DNA of 64,000 nucleotides, from the NCBI RefSeq assembly GCF_001939735.1, contig NZ_MJIL01000092.1, positions 70,185 to 134,184 on the forward strand, given 5' to 3'. The notes under the pieces were generated by a model. It was given only the letters and a program-made list of their open reading frames with translations, ran no database searches and was not told the origin of the DNA. Position numbers and translations under genes: made by a program. The DNA comes from Photobacterium proteolyticum. Lineage in GTDB: Bacteria > Pseudomonadota > Gammaproteobacteria > Enterobacterales > Vibrionaceae. Every line of letters starts with the position of its first letter. Within the stretch, counting starts at the first letter, position 1. Positions 9,301 to 17,075 of the stretch are shown in pieces.

Positions 9301-10274
9301 AGGTGACGTCGTAACTGTCGCTGAATGTTAGAAGCGACGGAAAGCACTGTACTGTTCTCGTCAAAAGACAAATGCAGCGGAAGGATGTTAGCTACCATCG
9401 AAGGCACATCGCGAAGGGTTTTGATTTGTCTGGCGGCCACAGGCATACCGACAGCAAGTTCGGATTGGCCTGTCAGGCGATGCAGGTAGGTGGCACAGAG
9501 TGCCATCAGAACGGAGGACATTCGCAGTTTATGCTCTGCGGTGACATCTCGTAACTGGTGTAACACAGGGCCGTCGAATACTTTTCTCAGGCGGTTTAAT
9601 TTGGCTAGGGGAGCATCCCCCGGAACAAGTTGCGTGGGCTCTGGCAGATCTAGGCAATACTTTTGCCAATAAGCCTGATCCTTTACCATCATCTTGCTAT
9701 TTCGATATTCGTCTTCAGCGGTAAAAATACTGCTTAGAGGCGGCAGATTTTGCGCTTCAACTGTTTCACCCCGGCATAGTTTGTTGTAGTGGGCAGCAAT
9801 ATTGCCGGATAGAATGCCGTGTCCCCAACCATCAACGACCAAGTGGGATGCCAGTTCGATGATTCGGAATTGAGATGGTGCCAATCGAACTACAATATAT
9901 CGGGCTAGCGGTCCGTTTATAAGGTCCATATCCTGACTGAGCAGGTTGCTAAGAAGCCGTTCGTATTCCTGCTCAGGGTCTTGTGATACCGAGACGTCAT
10001 GGAAATCGAGTTTTTTCCCTGCTTGAGTGTCAGGTGCATGGATGAATTGTGTGAAGAGCCCTGTTTCTGCCTGTATGTCGAGCGTCGTTCTTAGGGTTTC
10101 TGTTTCAGTGAATTGAACCTGAATTGCCTGTTCTAGTTTTGAAAGGTCTAGTTCGCCATGAAATTCAAGTACGTCGCATAAGTGATAGTTGAGATTATGC
10201 CCTGATTGGCTGATAGCCAGACAGACTTCTTGTTGGGCTGCACTTAGCGAACAGCTAACTTTATCAAACATCAA
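6381..10274 (-). CDS. Single-module nonribosomal peptide synthetase, C-A-T-TE
   Basis: A 1297-residue NRPS with the domain order and size of EntF. The condensation domain (about 1-440) has SHLVVDG at 143-149, so the first His of HHxxxDG is Ser while the catalytic second His is kept. The adenylation domain (about 455-960) has the A3 loop YTSGSTGKPKG, GPTET, YRVGDR and the A10 motif NGK. The carrier domain has FFELGGHSLLGLQ with the Ser for phosphopantetheine. The thioesterase has GWSVGG and a late His in APHECLL. Hand alignment to GrsA/EntF gives pocket residues D-M-L-V-L-G-V-F-A-K; the Asp means an ordinary alpha-amino acid, but I do not recognise the code, and it is not the EntF serine code. 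No MbtH, phosphopantetheinyl transferase, other NRPS or exporter lies beside it. The gene starts with two ATG codons; the first is used here. Confidence 0.92.
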   Translation of the reverse strand: MMFDKVSCSLSAAQQEVCLAISQSGHNLNYHLCDVLEFHGELDLSKLEQAIQVQFTETETLRTTLDIQAETGLFTQFIHAPDTQAGKKLDFHDVSVSQDPEQEYERLLSNLLSQDMDLINGPLARYIVVRLAPSQFRIIELASHLVVDGWGHGILSGNIAAHYNKLCRGETVEAQNLPPLSSIFTAEDEYRNSKMMVKDQAYWQKYCLDLPEPTQLVPGDAPLAKLNRLRKVFDGPVLHQLRDVTAEHKLRMSSVLMALCATYLHRLTGQSELAVGMPVAARQIKTLRDVPSMVANILPLHLSFDENSTVLSVASNIQRQLRRHLLHQTYRFEEMIRDLYDERGNKPLFKTLLNVVAYDQGANFDGGETRIQNVANGPASYLGIDIFDRNKDGRLEIGFNANAELFSNEALEMHYQRLTLLLARFVEKPNTPAADYNLFFDGEYERLYSLPGKAAVLPVFADAFNTSVNKHASKFALSQGERQISYSMLNDYADRLANHLRQQGVNQNDCVAVVVSRSIEWAVAAVALFKLGAAYVPVDPELPDGRIEHILSDAAPAKILVSPGCGLNVNIPAEKVLYLTAELFEQLPTARQSVYSVDPNSQAYLIYTSGSTGKPKGVEITHRNLVPIARTAIEAADLQPGEKVLQFIAAGFDMSVLEIMMTLLAGATLVVTDKVASTPGKPLAKLVKRENIDLLVMTPSLLAYHKTEDFRQGTRLLLGGEACTPALLSRFSHCRLLNVYGPTETSFATSINAKFGTNDLSIGPPTANTRLYVVDKQQQLLPPGSWGDLFIGGPGVAQGYRNQPELTAKGFVPDLLDESTTMYRVGDRVYFDSEERIHYLGRQDNQIKLRGLRIELDEIKNALLSCSDVEDAVALLSELPHGPAIVGYVVCKDAALESDRLKQALSRQLPHHMIPSVILTVEEFPLTSNGKLAVRQLPSPAIIDNTDKLLPTTAEEETMCSLFASILERNQVYTNENFFELGGHSLLGLQLINRINEAFGVTLGISDFLAASSPRQLVQRLDPSISYSDPFDSMLPLRVEGTRPPLFCIHPGGGIAWPYAGLLPFLPEDQPVYAIQSPILRDPNRIVGSLDELAEEYLQNIQAIQPEGPYQLAGWSVGGNLSLRMAAMLQAQGHQVSFLCMFDSYPLQGGQVSLKLDDATVITRMTRAIVGTPRAGMKGLKSAMDEVLGNNDVGNDFLTRIVEDSKLMLDLLANCRYDRFNGDLLFIRATTDILRTEEQQPALWSPYVSGSLIEYEVDAPHECLLQRQYLEQFGDQFAKELLKRQSEALNSEQVANV

Positions 10275-11018
10275 TGATCCTTTAATACCAGTAGCTTGTT
10301 AGTTGAAACTGACAAAGATTTATATAAATGTCTTTGTCAGTTAATAGGGAGGCTCACCAACTTTAAATTAGTGAATGGTTTTATTTTCATCTTTGTTTAT
10401 AGTTACTTCTGTTTATTTGTTTACCTTATATTCTACAAATCATATTGATTGCTTGGTTAATAGTCTGTTTTGTTATTTGTACTTGTTATGGTTGTGATTT
10501 TCGTGATCTATATAAGACAGACGCTTGATAAGCTAATCTGACTATATATTATGTCGATGATTTTATTCTTAAGTTCTAATTTGAGTTGAGAAATAATGGT
10601 GAGAGACTGATTTGTTACGATGAACAGTGCGAGTGATAACAAAGTTTAGAATGAATAGATGAAGCTGGGCAGGCCAAAACGGAATGAAGTATTGGGCTTT
10701 TATCTGTATTTCTCAATATTGTAATTGTTAAATCACTGAATTGTGTAGTTGCTCATGCTTAGATGGAATGCTCTAATGTTGGAAGTATGGTTATTACTCT
10801 AAGGAGGGGTTAGGAAGATGACATTTATAGGTTGTATTTTTATTCATCATGCTATATCTCTTGTGAAATTAGTCGCATTTTTACTAACTTCAAATACGTC
10901 AATAGAACAGTGATATATTATCGTCTAATTAAATTACATCGGTGGAGAATGATAAATGACTAACTTTTCAAAACAATTAAAATATTAATTACCAAAATCG
11001 AATAAGGAAGCACTATAT
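10275..11018. other. Intergenic region, AT-rich, no gene seen
   Basis: This 744-base gap separates the divergent NRPS gene and small gene 11019. All frames are closed by stops. It holds the long palindrome at 10307-10342 and AT-rich promoter-like sequence. AATAAGGA lies just before the 11019 start. No RNA gene is recognised. Confidence 0.6.
10307..10342. promoter_or_regulatory. 36-bp near-perfect palindrome upstream of NRPS gene
   Basis: The arms AACTGACAAAGA and TCTTTGTCAGTT match perfectly over 12 bp. The 12-base centre contains ATTTATATAAAT, itself a palindrome offset by one base. The element ends 32 bases before the NRPS start. It is either a dimeric repressor site over the promoter or a 5' leader hairpin. 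Confidence 0.6.
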
Positions 11019-11483
11019 ATGCTTGCATCTGTGCTAAACATTCCCAAGCATCACATCCAAGGTAATTCTGTATTGATTGCACAGTCAATGGCTGGGACGA
11101 TACTGTATCGAAGTTTAGATGGTCAATCAAAGCAGCAAGTTATGCGATTGATCTCTAGGCTGTCATCTGGGCACTTAAAAAGTGGACTGATAGCAAAATG
11201 TACTGATGTGTTAGTAAACCCGCAATGGGGAGAGTGGTCTTTAACTACTAGTGAATTAAAGGAAGTATTACAGTTCCATAATGATTTTAATCGATGGTCA
11301 AGTCTTTTAGGTGCTAATCCAGGTGCATACGGAGTCGGTGGTTCAGCGTGGAGTATTATAAAGCAAGGAGCAAGTACTGGAAATGTAGTCGTTCTTATCG
11401 TATCAATTGCTCTAATAGGTATTCATGAGTTTTCTTATAATGAAACACAAAAATATTCAGGCGAATTAGAAAGGAGGAAGTAA
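11019..11483 (+). CDS. Hypothetical protein with C-terminal membrane segment
   Basis: A 154-residue protein that I do not recognise. The first 105 residues are soluble in character. A Gly-rich stretch (GANPGAYGVGGSAW) is followed by a hydrophobic helix at about 122-138 (VVVLIVSIALIGI), then a charged tail ending ELERRK. The start is supported by AAGGA upstream. The next gene begins 3 bases after this stop with a strong GGAGG site, so the two form an operon. Base composition is more AT-rich than the NRPS gene, suggesting accessory DNA. One helix after a soluble head followed by a small multi-helix partner is an arrangement seen in toxin/immunity or effector pairs, but nothing proves that here. 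Confidence 0.6.
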   Translation: MLASVLNIPKHHIQGNSVLIAQSMAGTILYRSLDGQSKQQVMRLISRLSSGHLKSGLIAKCTDVLVNPQWGEWSLTTSELKEVLQFHNDFNRWSSLLGANPGAYGVGGSAWSIIKQGASTGNVVVLIVSIALIGIHEFSYNETQKYSGELERRK

Positions 11484-11486
11484 CTC

Positions 11487-11822
11487 ATGAAGTTGAGTTT
11501 TTTCTACTTGTTATTTTACAGCTTTCTAATTGTTGCTGGGTTTTATATTAATGATTTGTTTTCGCTTAAGCCAATATATGCAAATAATCTACTGGTGTTA
11601 GTTGTTAGTGCATTTGTTGCGAGTAGAGTTTCAGGTGCTGAAAGAGGGTTAACAAAAGAAAAGTATATCCTTAGTATCATATCTGGATTTTCTTACTCAC
11701 TAACATCATATTTAATTATAGAGCTAAGTCAGTTAACGCCAATTACTGCTTTAGAATTTACTACTGCCTTTTTAGTTGCTTCACTCATGACCGTTTTTCT
11801 TTCTCGGTTTAAAGTGATTTGA
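11487..11822 (+). CDS. Small hypothetical integral membrane protein
   Basis: A 111-residue protein with three or four hydrophobic segments (about 3-22, 28-45, 62-80 and 88-105) and few charges. The family is unknown to me. The ribosome site GGAGG lies inside the end of the preceding gene, so translation is coupled to it. No terminator is obvious after the stop. It is the likely membrane partner of the 11019 product. Confidence 0.6.
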   Translation: MKLSFFYLLFYSFLIVAGFYINDLFSLKPIYANNLLVLVVSAFVASRVSGAERGLTKEKYILSIISGFSYSLTSYLIIELSQLTPITALEFTTAFLVASLMTVFLSRFKVI

Positions 11823-11903
11823 TCTTTCAATTAAACAGCATCTTGACGATGGAGCCAAATTAACTTATTTAATATATTCACGATGAGTAATTGGTGACAG
11901 TTT

Positions 11904-12668
11904 TCACATATATTGAAAAGGAGTAATGCCTGTTTGTTGCTTGAAGAAGCTGATAAAGGCACTGTCACTTGAGAATTCGAGCTGATAGGCAACATCGTTA
12001 ACTTGTAATCCTTCCGATAATAACTCGATCGACTTTAATAACCGCCACTGCTGCCGCCATGCCTGATAGGCCATTCCTGTTTCTTTGTTAAATATTCGGC
12101 TGATGGTCTTGCCGCTGGCACCAACAGACTGACTTAGCTGGTTAAGAGGGGGAGCAATATAGGTCGGTTCATTGAGCTGTTGGACCCAGCTCTGTAAGCG
12201 ACGATCTGATGGCAAAGGCAATTGCAGCAATTCTTCTTTGGCGCTTGCCAATTCTTCGAAAAACAGAGCCGTAGTGTTTTTTTGTCCACTTTGCGGTTTA
12301 TCCCACTCCCAAAAGGCCATTCTTTCAATTAATGCTTTAAGCAATGGGTTAACGGCTACGATTTTTAAAGACGAAGGAAGAGACGCATTCAGCGACGGAT
12401 CAAAATAGAGAGAGCGATATTCGACCACATTGGTCATACGCGCACAGTGCGGGGTGTTGGCTGGAATCCAGGCGGCCCGTGTTGGTGGCAATACACACTT
12501 AATCCCATTGAGTGAGATGCTCATGCAGCCTTTAGGTGCATAGAGAAGTTGCCCTTTCTGATGTTGATGCATTCCGGAATCATGCTTGCCGACACGCGTT
12601 GCTATGCCTATGACCGCATTTTCCATCTCATCGACATTAAAGATTGTGTGTTCACTGAACTCAGCCAT
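11904..12668 (-). CDS. AraC-family regulator with N-terminal cupin domain
   Basis: A 254-residue transcription factor. The N-terminal half has a cupin-like ligand or sensor fold (HQKGQLLYAPKGCMSI, then WIPANTPH). The C-terminal 100 residues carry two AraC helix-turn-helix motifs, the second in the form VNDVAYQLEFSSDSAFISFFKQQTGITPFQYM. It is divergent from a Bcr/CflA-type MFS gene 134 bases away, the usual arrangement for a local regulator of that pump. The inducer is unknown. The start ATG has only a weak GGGA upstream. Confidence 0.88.
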   Translation of the reverse strand: MAEFSEHTIFNVDEMENAVIGIATRVGKHDSGMHQHQKGQLLYAPKGCMSISLNGIKCVLPPTRAAWIPANTPHCARMTNVVEYRSLYFDPSLNASLPSSLKIVAVNPLLKALIERMAFWEWDKPQSGQKNTTALFFEELASAKEELLQLPLPSDRRLQSWVQQLNEPTYIAPPLNQLSQSVGASGKTISRIFNKETGMAYQAWRQQWRLLKSIELLSEGLQVNDVAYQLEFSSDSAFISFFKQQTGITPFQYM

Positions 12669-12802
12669 TGTCCCAATTTTGATATTTTCTGTTCTAGTTG
12701 TGTTATTTGACCATAAGATAGGCTCGTAAACTAGCTGTCATTCAAATAGAAGTGCATTGCTCGAAAAATATGAGCTTTGCTATACAGTTAGAGGTTTATG
12801 AG

Positions 12803-13966
12803 ATGAAAACAAAACCAGCGCTGGGTTTAATGGTGGTACTGATAATGTTCCCGCAAATTGTTGAAACCATTTACAGCCCGGTATTACCGCATATTGCCAA
12901 CAGGTTTGATGTAAGTGTCAAAGCTGCAAGCCAGACGTTGTCGGTATATTTCTTGGCTTTTGCGTTTGGTGTCATTGTTTGGGGAGTGGTTGCAGATCTA
13001 TTAGGTCGGCGAAAAACAATGTTACTCGGGCTGTCAGTTTATGCGTTTAGCGCCGCCAGTGCGGTGGTTGCTCCAAGTTTTGAACTGCTTATGGTTGCTC
13101 GAGGCTTGAGCGCATTCGGGGTTGCCGTTGGATCTGTTGTTACCCAAACCATGTTGCGTGATAGCTATGACGGACCTGGACTAAGCAAGGTCTACTCGTA
13201 TATGGGAATGGGGATTTCCCTTAGCCCGGTTATCGGCATGATGTCAGGCGGGTTTCTGGCAGAGTGGGGCGGACATAGCTATGTCTTTGTAACGCTGAGC
13301 GGTTTGGCACTGGTGCTGCTGGTGATCAGCGTTGCGACTCTTCCTGAGACGATGCCGGAGACAATGCATGGGACGGCTCCTGAGAGTACGGCGCCCTCAG
13401 CATTGGGTAATTTGTTTCGACAGATGATAAGGGATAACGATATATGGCGTAGTGCGCTGTTAGTTGCGCTCTTTAATGTCTTGCTGTTTTCATATTACTT
13501 ACAAGGACCATTCTTGTTTGAGCAGCTTGGCTATGACTCTATCACGTTTGGCCGAAGTGGTATTGTGCTTGCTATAGGTACATTTGCGGGCAGCCTGTTA
13601 AATAAGAGACTGATACAACAGGGCTTTACTCACCAGAGGCTGATGTGCATGGCGACGTTGCTTGGCTTGGTCGGGGCGATTGGAGTATTGCTGTTACAAG
13701 GTTCATTATGGTTCCTGCTTCCGATGATTTTTGTTGTGATGGGATTTGGTATCGGTATCCCTAATGTTCTGAGTCAGGCGCTGGTTCACTATCGCTCTCA
13801 GGCAGGCAGTGCGGGGGCTGTATTGGGACTTCTGTATTACTTGATGATTGGTGCCGGGCTTGCTGCTGCAGGAACAGTACAAAACCTGGGGGGTGTGCTG
13901 GTGGCTTGCGCCATCATTGCGATGGTGACAGTAACCATAAAAGCCAGAAATAGCTGTATAGCCTGA
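12803..13966 (+). CDS. MFS multidrug efflux transporter, Bcr/CflA type
   Basis: An inner-membrane drug/proton antiporter of about 387 residues with twelve predicted helices. The family loop motif between helices 2 and 3 is present (VVADLLGRRKTMLLG), as is the drug-antiporter-like stretch GMGISLSPVIGMMSGGFLAEWGG. An in-frame GTG at 12752 would add 17 polar residues; the ATG at 12803 is preferred because GAGG lies 8 bases before it and the protein then begins at the first helix. The divergent AraC gene is the probable regulator. An inverted repeat follows the stop codon. Substrates cannot be read from the sequence. Confidence 0.88.
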   Translation: MKTKPALGLMVVLIMFPQIVETIYSPVLPHIANRFDVSVKAASQTLSVYFLAFAFGVIVWGVVADLLGRRKTMLLGLSVYAFSAASAVVAPSFELLMVARGLSAFGVAVGSVVTQTMLRDSYDGPGLSKVYSYMGMGISLSPVIGMMSGGFLAEWGGHSYVFVTLSGLALVLLVISVATLPETMPETMHGTAPESTAPSALGNLFRQMIRDNDIWRSALLVALFNVLLFSYYLQGPFLFEQLGYDSITFGRSGIVLAIGTFAGSLLNKRLIQQGFTHQRLMCMATLLGLVGAIGVLLLQGSLWFLLPMIFVVMGFGIGIPNVLSQALVHYRSQAGSAGAVLGLLYYLMIGAGLAAAGTVQNLGGVLVACAIIAMVTVTIKARNSCIA

Positions 13967-13975
13967 TGTAAATGC

Positions 13976-14019
13976 TTTCAGCCTGTTGAAATTACAAAGT
14001 GTGAATCAACAGGCTGAAA
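13976..14019. terminator. Inverted repeat between convergent genes
   Basis: The 14-bp perfect arms TTTCAGCCTGTTGA and TCAACAGGCTGAAA are separated by 16 bases, between the MFS (+) and CMD (-) genes. No good T run follows, so terminator function is likely but not certain. Confidence 0.55.
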
Positions 14020-14044
14020 GGCAAACTGGTTTGTCTCTTTATGG

Positions 14045-14431
14045 TTATTTTTCAGTGATAATACCGCGAGACTCAAACACCTCTTTAGCCGCAGTCATGC
14101 CATTGATAGCCGCAGGGAACCCGGCATAGACAGACATTTGCAGGATCACTTCGGTGATCGCTTTGGGTGTACAGCCAATGTTAAGCGCACCGCTGATATG
14201 TCCTTTGAGCTGTGGCTGGCAATTGCCCAGTGCAGTTAGTGCGGCAATCGTTGCCAGTTCACGGGTCTTAAAATCGAGTCCTTCGCGCTGCAAGACATCC
14301 CCGAACGGATATTCAATGGTGTACTTTGCCAAATCCGGGCAGATGTCACGGAAGCTTTCAATCAGTCCTTCTGCTGCATTGGAATCGAGTTCATTGAGTT
14401 GCTTCAGCCCTTTTTCGTATCTTTCGCTCAT
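14045..14431 (-). CDS. Carboxymuconolactone decarboxylase family protein
   Basis: A 128-residue protein of the CMD/AhpD-like fold. The family signature runs from FKTRELATIAALTALGN through QLKGHISGALNIG to the helix with AITEVILQMSVYAGFPAAINGM. It has cysteines in GNCQPQ and NIGC but no CxxC pair, so it is closer to the gamma-carboxymuconolactone decarboxylase type than to AhpD peroxidase. Often such genes sit beside quinone or aromatic redox genes; here the neighbours are an MFS pump and azlD. The substrate is not predictable. Confidence 0.85.
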   Translation of the reverse strand: MSERYEKGLKQLNELDSNAAEGLIESFRDICPDLAKYTIEYPFGDVLQREGLDFKTRELATIAALTALGNCQPQLKGHISGALNIGCTPKAITEVILQMSVYAGFPAAINGMTAAKEVFESRGIITEK

Positions 14432-14529
14432 GTCATAACCATGTGGGTGTTATTCGTATTGCGCTGAAAAATAACATTATCAATAACAGGAGCCAACGAT
14501 AATTTCTGCCTCTCTATATTTCTTCCTAT

Positions 14530-14838
14530 CTATAAGAATGACAACAGGAAAAATACAGCCATGCTGATAACGGCGGTAAGCAGTACACTTTTCAATTTCC
14601 AGGCCAGTAACACAGCGACAACCGCTGCAACCAGATAGGGGTTATGCCACGAGACGGAGAGCTCGCCTTCAGGCAGAAAGACTATCGGTGCCCAAATTGC
14701 AGTAAGAACGGCAGGGCTGGAGTAGCTCAATAGTTTTTGTGCCTGGGCATTAAGTCGCAGAGGAAGCCTTGGCTCCAGAAACAAGTAGCGACTGGTGAAA
14801 ACGAGCAGGGCCATTGCCAGAAGAGTTAACCAAATCAT
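14530..14838 (-). CDS. azlD: AzlD-type branched-chain amino acid exporter subunit
   Basis: A small 102-residue membrane protein with about four hydrophobic helices and the conserved early phrase FTSRYLFLEPRLP. AzlD partners AzlC in export of branched-chain amino acids or their analogues. It overlaps the end of azlC by four bases (ATGA), showing translational coupling. Confidence 0.87.
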   Translation of the reverse strand: MIWLTLLAMALLVFTSRYLFLEPRLPLRLNAQAQKLLSYSSPAVLTAIWAPIVFLPEGELSVSWHNPYLVAAVVAVLLAWKLKSVLLTAVISMAVFFLLSFL

Positions 14839-15656
14839 GCGTCTTCTCCTTTTTCACTTCCTTTCTCTTTCTCGATAGGACTGGCAACGTATTTATCGTA
14901 GCTGTAGCCGGCGACCATCGCAGCCATGCTGGCCAGCATTAAACCGCCTTCAACGTTATAGGCCTGTAGTACAACAGAGAGGATCAGGGCAAAAACCACT
15001 GAAACCAATACGGATGCATTCTTGACTGTCGGGACCACAAGGGCAATGAAGGTCGCCGCAATAGCAAAATCTAACCCGAGGCTATCAAGATTGGGGATGA
15101 ACTTGCCAGCGACGATGCCAGCCAGCGTAGCCAGGTTCCAGCAAATGTAAAACCACAGGCCGGCCCCTAGGGCGTACCAGCGATTGAATACCTTGGGTGA
15201 CTGGTGGCCGCATAGGGCAAACAGCTCATCGGTAAGTAAAAATCCCAAGCCAATTCGCCATTTCAGCGGCAGCGGACTGATCTTGTCGCGCATTGTGATG
15301 CTGTAGAGCAAATGACGCGAGGTAATAAAGAGGGTAGTTAGCAAGATAGTTGCCAGACCCGCTCCCACTTTCAGTAAGCCCGTCGCAACCAGCTGTGCAG
15401 AGCCTGCAAAGACAATGGCTGAGAGCGCCTGACTTTGAAACGGGTCTAGGCCGATATCGATTGCGAATGATCCGGCCAGTAATCCCCATGGGATCACCGC
15501 AACGCACAGCGGGCTGACGGCTAGTGCTCCTTGCCTGAATAGAGTGCGCTTTTCCTGTGATGTCTGTTGTTGGTTACTGTTATCTGTCATGTTCTGATGA
15601 GATGCTTCTGTTCTGTCAGAAGCGCCTCCGTCATTGGTTGTGATGGATGTTTGCAT
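14835..15656 (-). CDS. azlC: AzlC-type branched-chain amino acid exporter subunit
   Basis: A 273-residue permease with five to seven hydrophobic helices. Family phrases are PWGLLAGSFAIDIGLD, SAIVFAGSAQLVA and SRHLLYSI. The first 36 residues are polar and longer than usual. A second ATG at residue 22 (15593) is possible, but the first has the better GAAGAAA ribosome site. The gene forms an operon with azlD. The AraC gene just upstream on the same strand probably regulates it. Confidence 0.88.
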   Translation of the reverse strand: MQTSITTNDGGASDRTEASHQNMTDNSNQQQTSQEKRTLFRQGALAVSPLCVAVIPWGLLAGSFAIDIGLDPFQSQALSAIVFAGSAQLVATGLLKVGAGLATILLTTLFITSRHLLYSITMRDKISPLPLKWRIGLGFLLTDELFALCGHQSPKVFNRWYALGAGLWFYICWNLATLAGIVAGKFIPNLDSLGLDFAIAATFIALVVPTVKNASVLVSVVFALILSVVLQAYNVEGGLMLASMAAMVAGYSYDKYVASPIEKEKGSEKGEDA

Positions 15657-15767
15657 TGCGTGTTTCTTCTTTGTTATCAGTCATGCTTTTCACTTTAAGA
15701 ATTAACCACGATACAAACTTGTACGTTATTGCTCAATAGAAGGAGCAATAACGATGCAATGTGATGA

Positions 15768-16622
15768 CTAGCGAGCCACTTGCTTGGCAAACTGACCGGG
15801 AGTAATACCCATGGCTTTTTTGAAATGTCGGTGGAGGTGGCTTTGATCGTGAAAACCGGATTCTTGCGCAGCGTCCGAGACGGTGTGCCCTCGTCGGATC
15901 AATCGTTTTGCCAGACGAAGTCGCGCCTGAATTTGGTAGGCGTGGGGTGGGAACCCATACTCCTTCTGAAATGCTCTCACGAGGTGATACGGGCTGAATG
16001 AGGCCAGGTTGGCCAGCTCCTGAAGGGAGATGTCGGCACTCGGGAAATCATCAAGAAACTCTTTGACCAGTTTTAGCTGGCGTTGTGCCTTCGACACATC
16101 CTGAGGTGCAGTGGGTCGCTTGCCGTGCTTGCACATTAGCTTGGTTAGTACACCGTAAAGTAAGGTCTCCCGTAGAAGGCGGTTGTCTGATTTTTCCAAT
16201 GTTTCAAAGACTAGCCGAAGCTGGCTGGCGAGCTCGGGATCATAGACGACCGGAGAAGGAAAGTACGGCGCTCCGTTACTTGATAAACCAGCAGCCAGTT
16301 CATGGCTAATGGTTTCAAATTGATCGGGGAGGGGATACATCGCCTTGTATGACCAGCCGCCTTCGGTGGCAGAATGACCGCTATGCACTTCATCAGCATT
16401 GACTAAGATGATACTGCCTTGCGGGGCAACATGGTTACCGCCGGTACGATAGAATTGCTGGGCACCGTTTTCAATTACACCAACAGTGTAGCCTTCATGG
16501 CTGTGGCGTGAAAAGTTTTGGCGGTGATAATCGGCATCAAGCAGATCAATGCCACCCAGCTCATCGGCAATACTATAGGTAGCCCTTTCCTTTTTAGGCG
16601 ATTGTTTTTTCTTTGAATCCAT
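15768..16622 (-). CDS. AraC-family regulator, probably of azlCD
   Basis: A regulator of 284 residues from the preferred start. The N-terminal AraC-type binding domain has FSRHSHEGYTVGVIENGAQQFYR and IILVNADEVHSG. The C-terminal double helix-turn-helix ends in SDAAQESGFHDQSHLHRHFKKAMGITPGQFA. A start 34 codons earlier (16724) is possible, but the ATG at 16622 has GGAG upstream and fits the family. The gene lies just upstream of azlCD on the same strand, as is common for AraC regulators of amino-acid exporters. Confidence 0.86.
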   Translation of the reverse strand: MDSKKKQSPKKERATYSIADELGGIDLLDADYHRQNFSRHSHEGYTVGVIENGAQQFYRTGGNHVAPQGSIILVNADEVHSGHSATEGGWSYKAMYPLPDQFETISHELAAGLSSNGAPYFPSPVVYDPELASQLRLVFETLEKSDNRLLRETLLYGVLTKLMCKHGKRPTAPQDVSKAQRQLKLVKEFLDDFPSADISLQELANLASFSPYHLVRAFQKEYGFPPHAYQIQARLRLAKRLIRRGHTVSDAAQESGFHDQSHLHRHFKKAMGITPGQFAKQVAR

Positions 16623-17038
16623 GGTCTTGCTTTCTCCATCGCCTGTTGCATTTAACTTCCCATCCCTCGTTTGATTGAGGTTATTACTGAGTATAACGAA
16701 GTGATGCCAAATGCGTTTGTACAAAATTGCTCTTTCTTGAGTGGAGAAAGTGTTTAGCAGTTGTCCCCTATGTGGGGGCTTCCAATAACAACAGGGTGGT
16801 CATATTTTTGGGGGACTTTATAAGCCAGCCCTCTTCATTGATGGTAATTGGTATGGCTCAATAAGAGCTAAAGCACATGCGGTTTTTTTTAAGCCTCTCT
16901 TTCTGAGTTCCCAACTGTTACCGACACATTAATCTGTTTCAGTTCCGAAAATATAGCTTAGGTTGTTTTGAATACTCGCGATTTTTAATTAAATGTGGGA
17001 AAAATAGAGCAATTTGTGCCATAAATAAACGAGTTGAA
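16623..17038. other. Intergenic region, no gene seen
   Basis: An upstream region for the AraC gene. It has runs of G and C (GTGGGGGC, TTGGGGGAC) but no convincing reading frame or RNA. The terminator of the lipoprotein gene to the right begins at its end. Confidence 0.5.
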
Positions 17039-17068
17039 GATAAAAGCCCCTAAAAAAGGGGCCTTTTA
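17039..17068 (-). terminator. Terminator of the SnoaL-like lipoprotein gene
   Basis: Read on the minus strand, AAAAGGCCCC pairs with GGGGCTTTTA around a T-rich loop and ends in T residues, just after the stop at 17076. Confidence 0.8.
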
Positions 17069-17075
17069 CTGTTAT

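Noticed and set aside
6555..9672. Several frames of 60-127 codons inside the NRPS gene
   Set aside because: All are covered by a full-length NRPS with conserved motifs in order.
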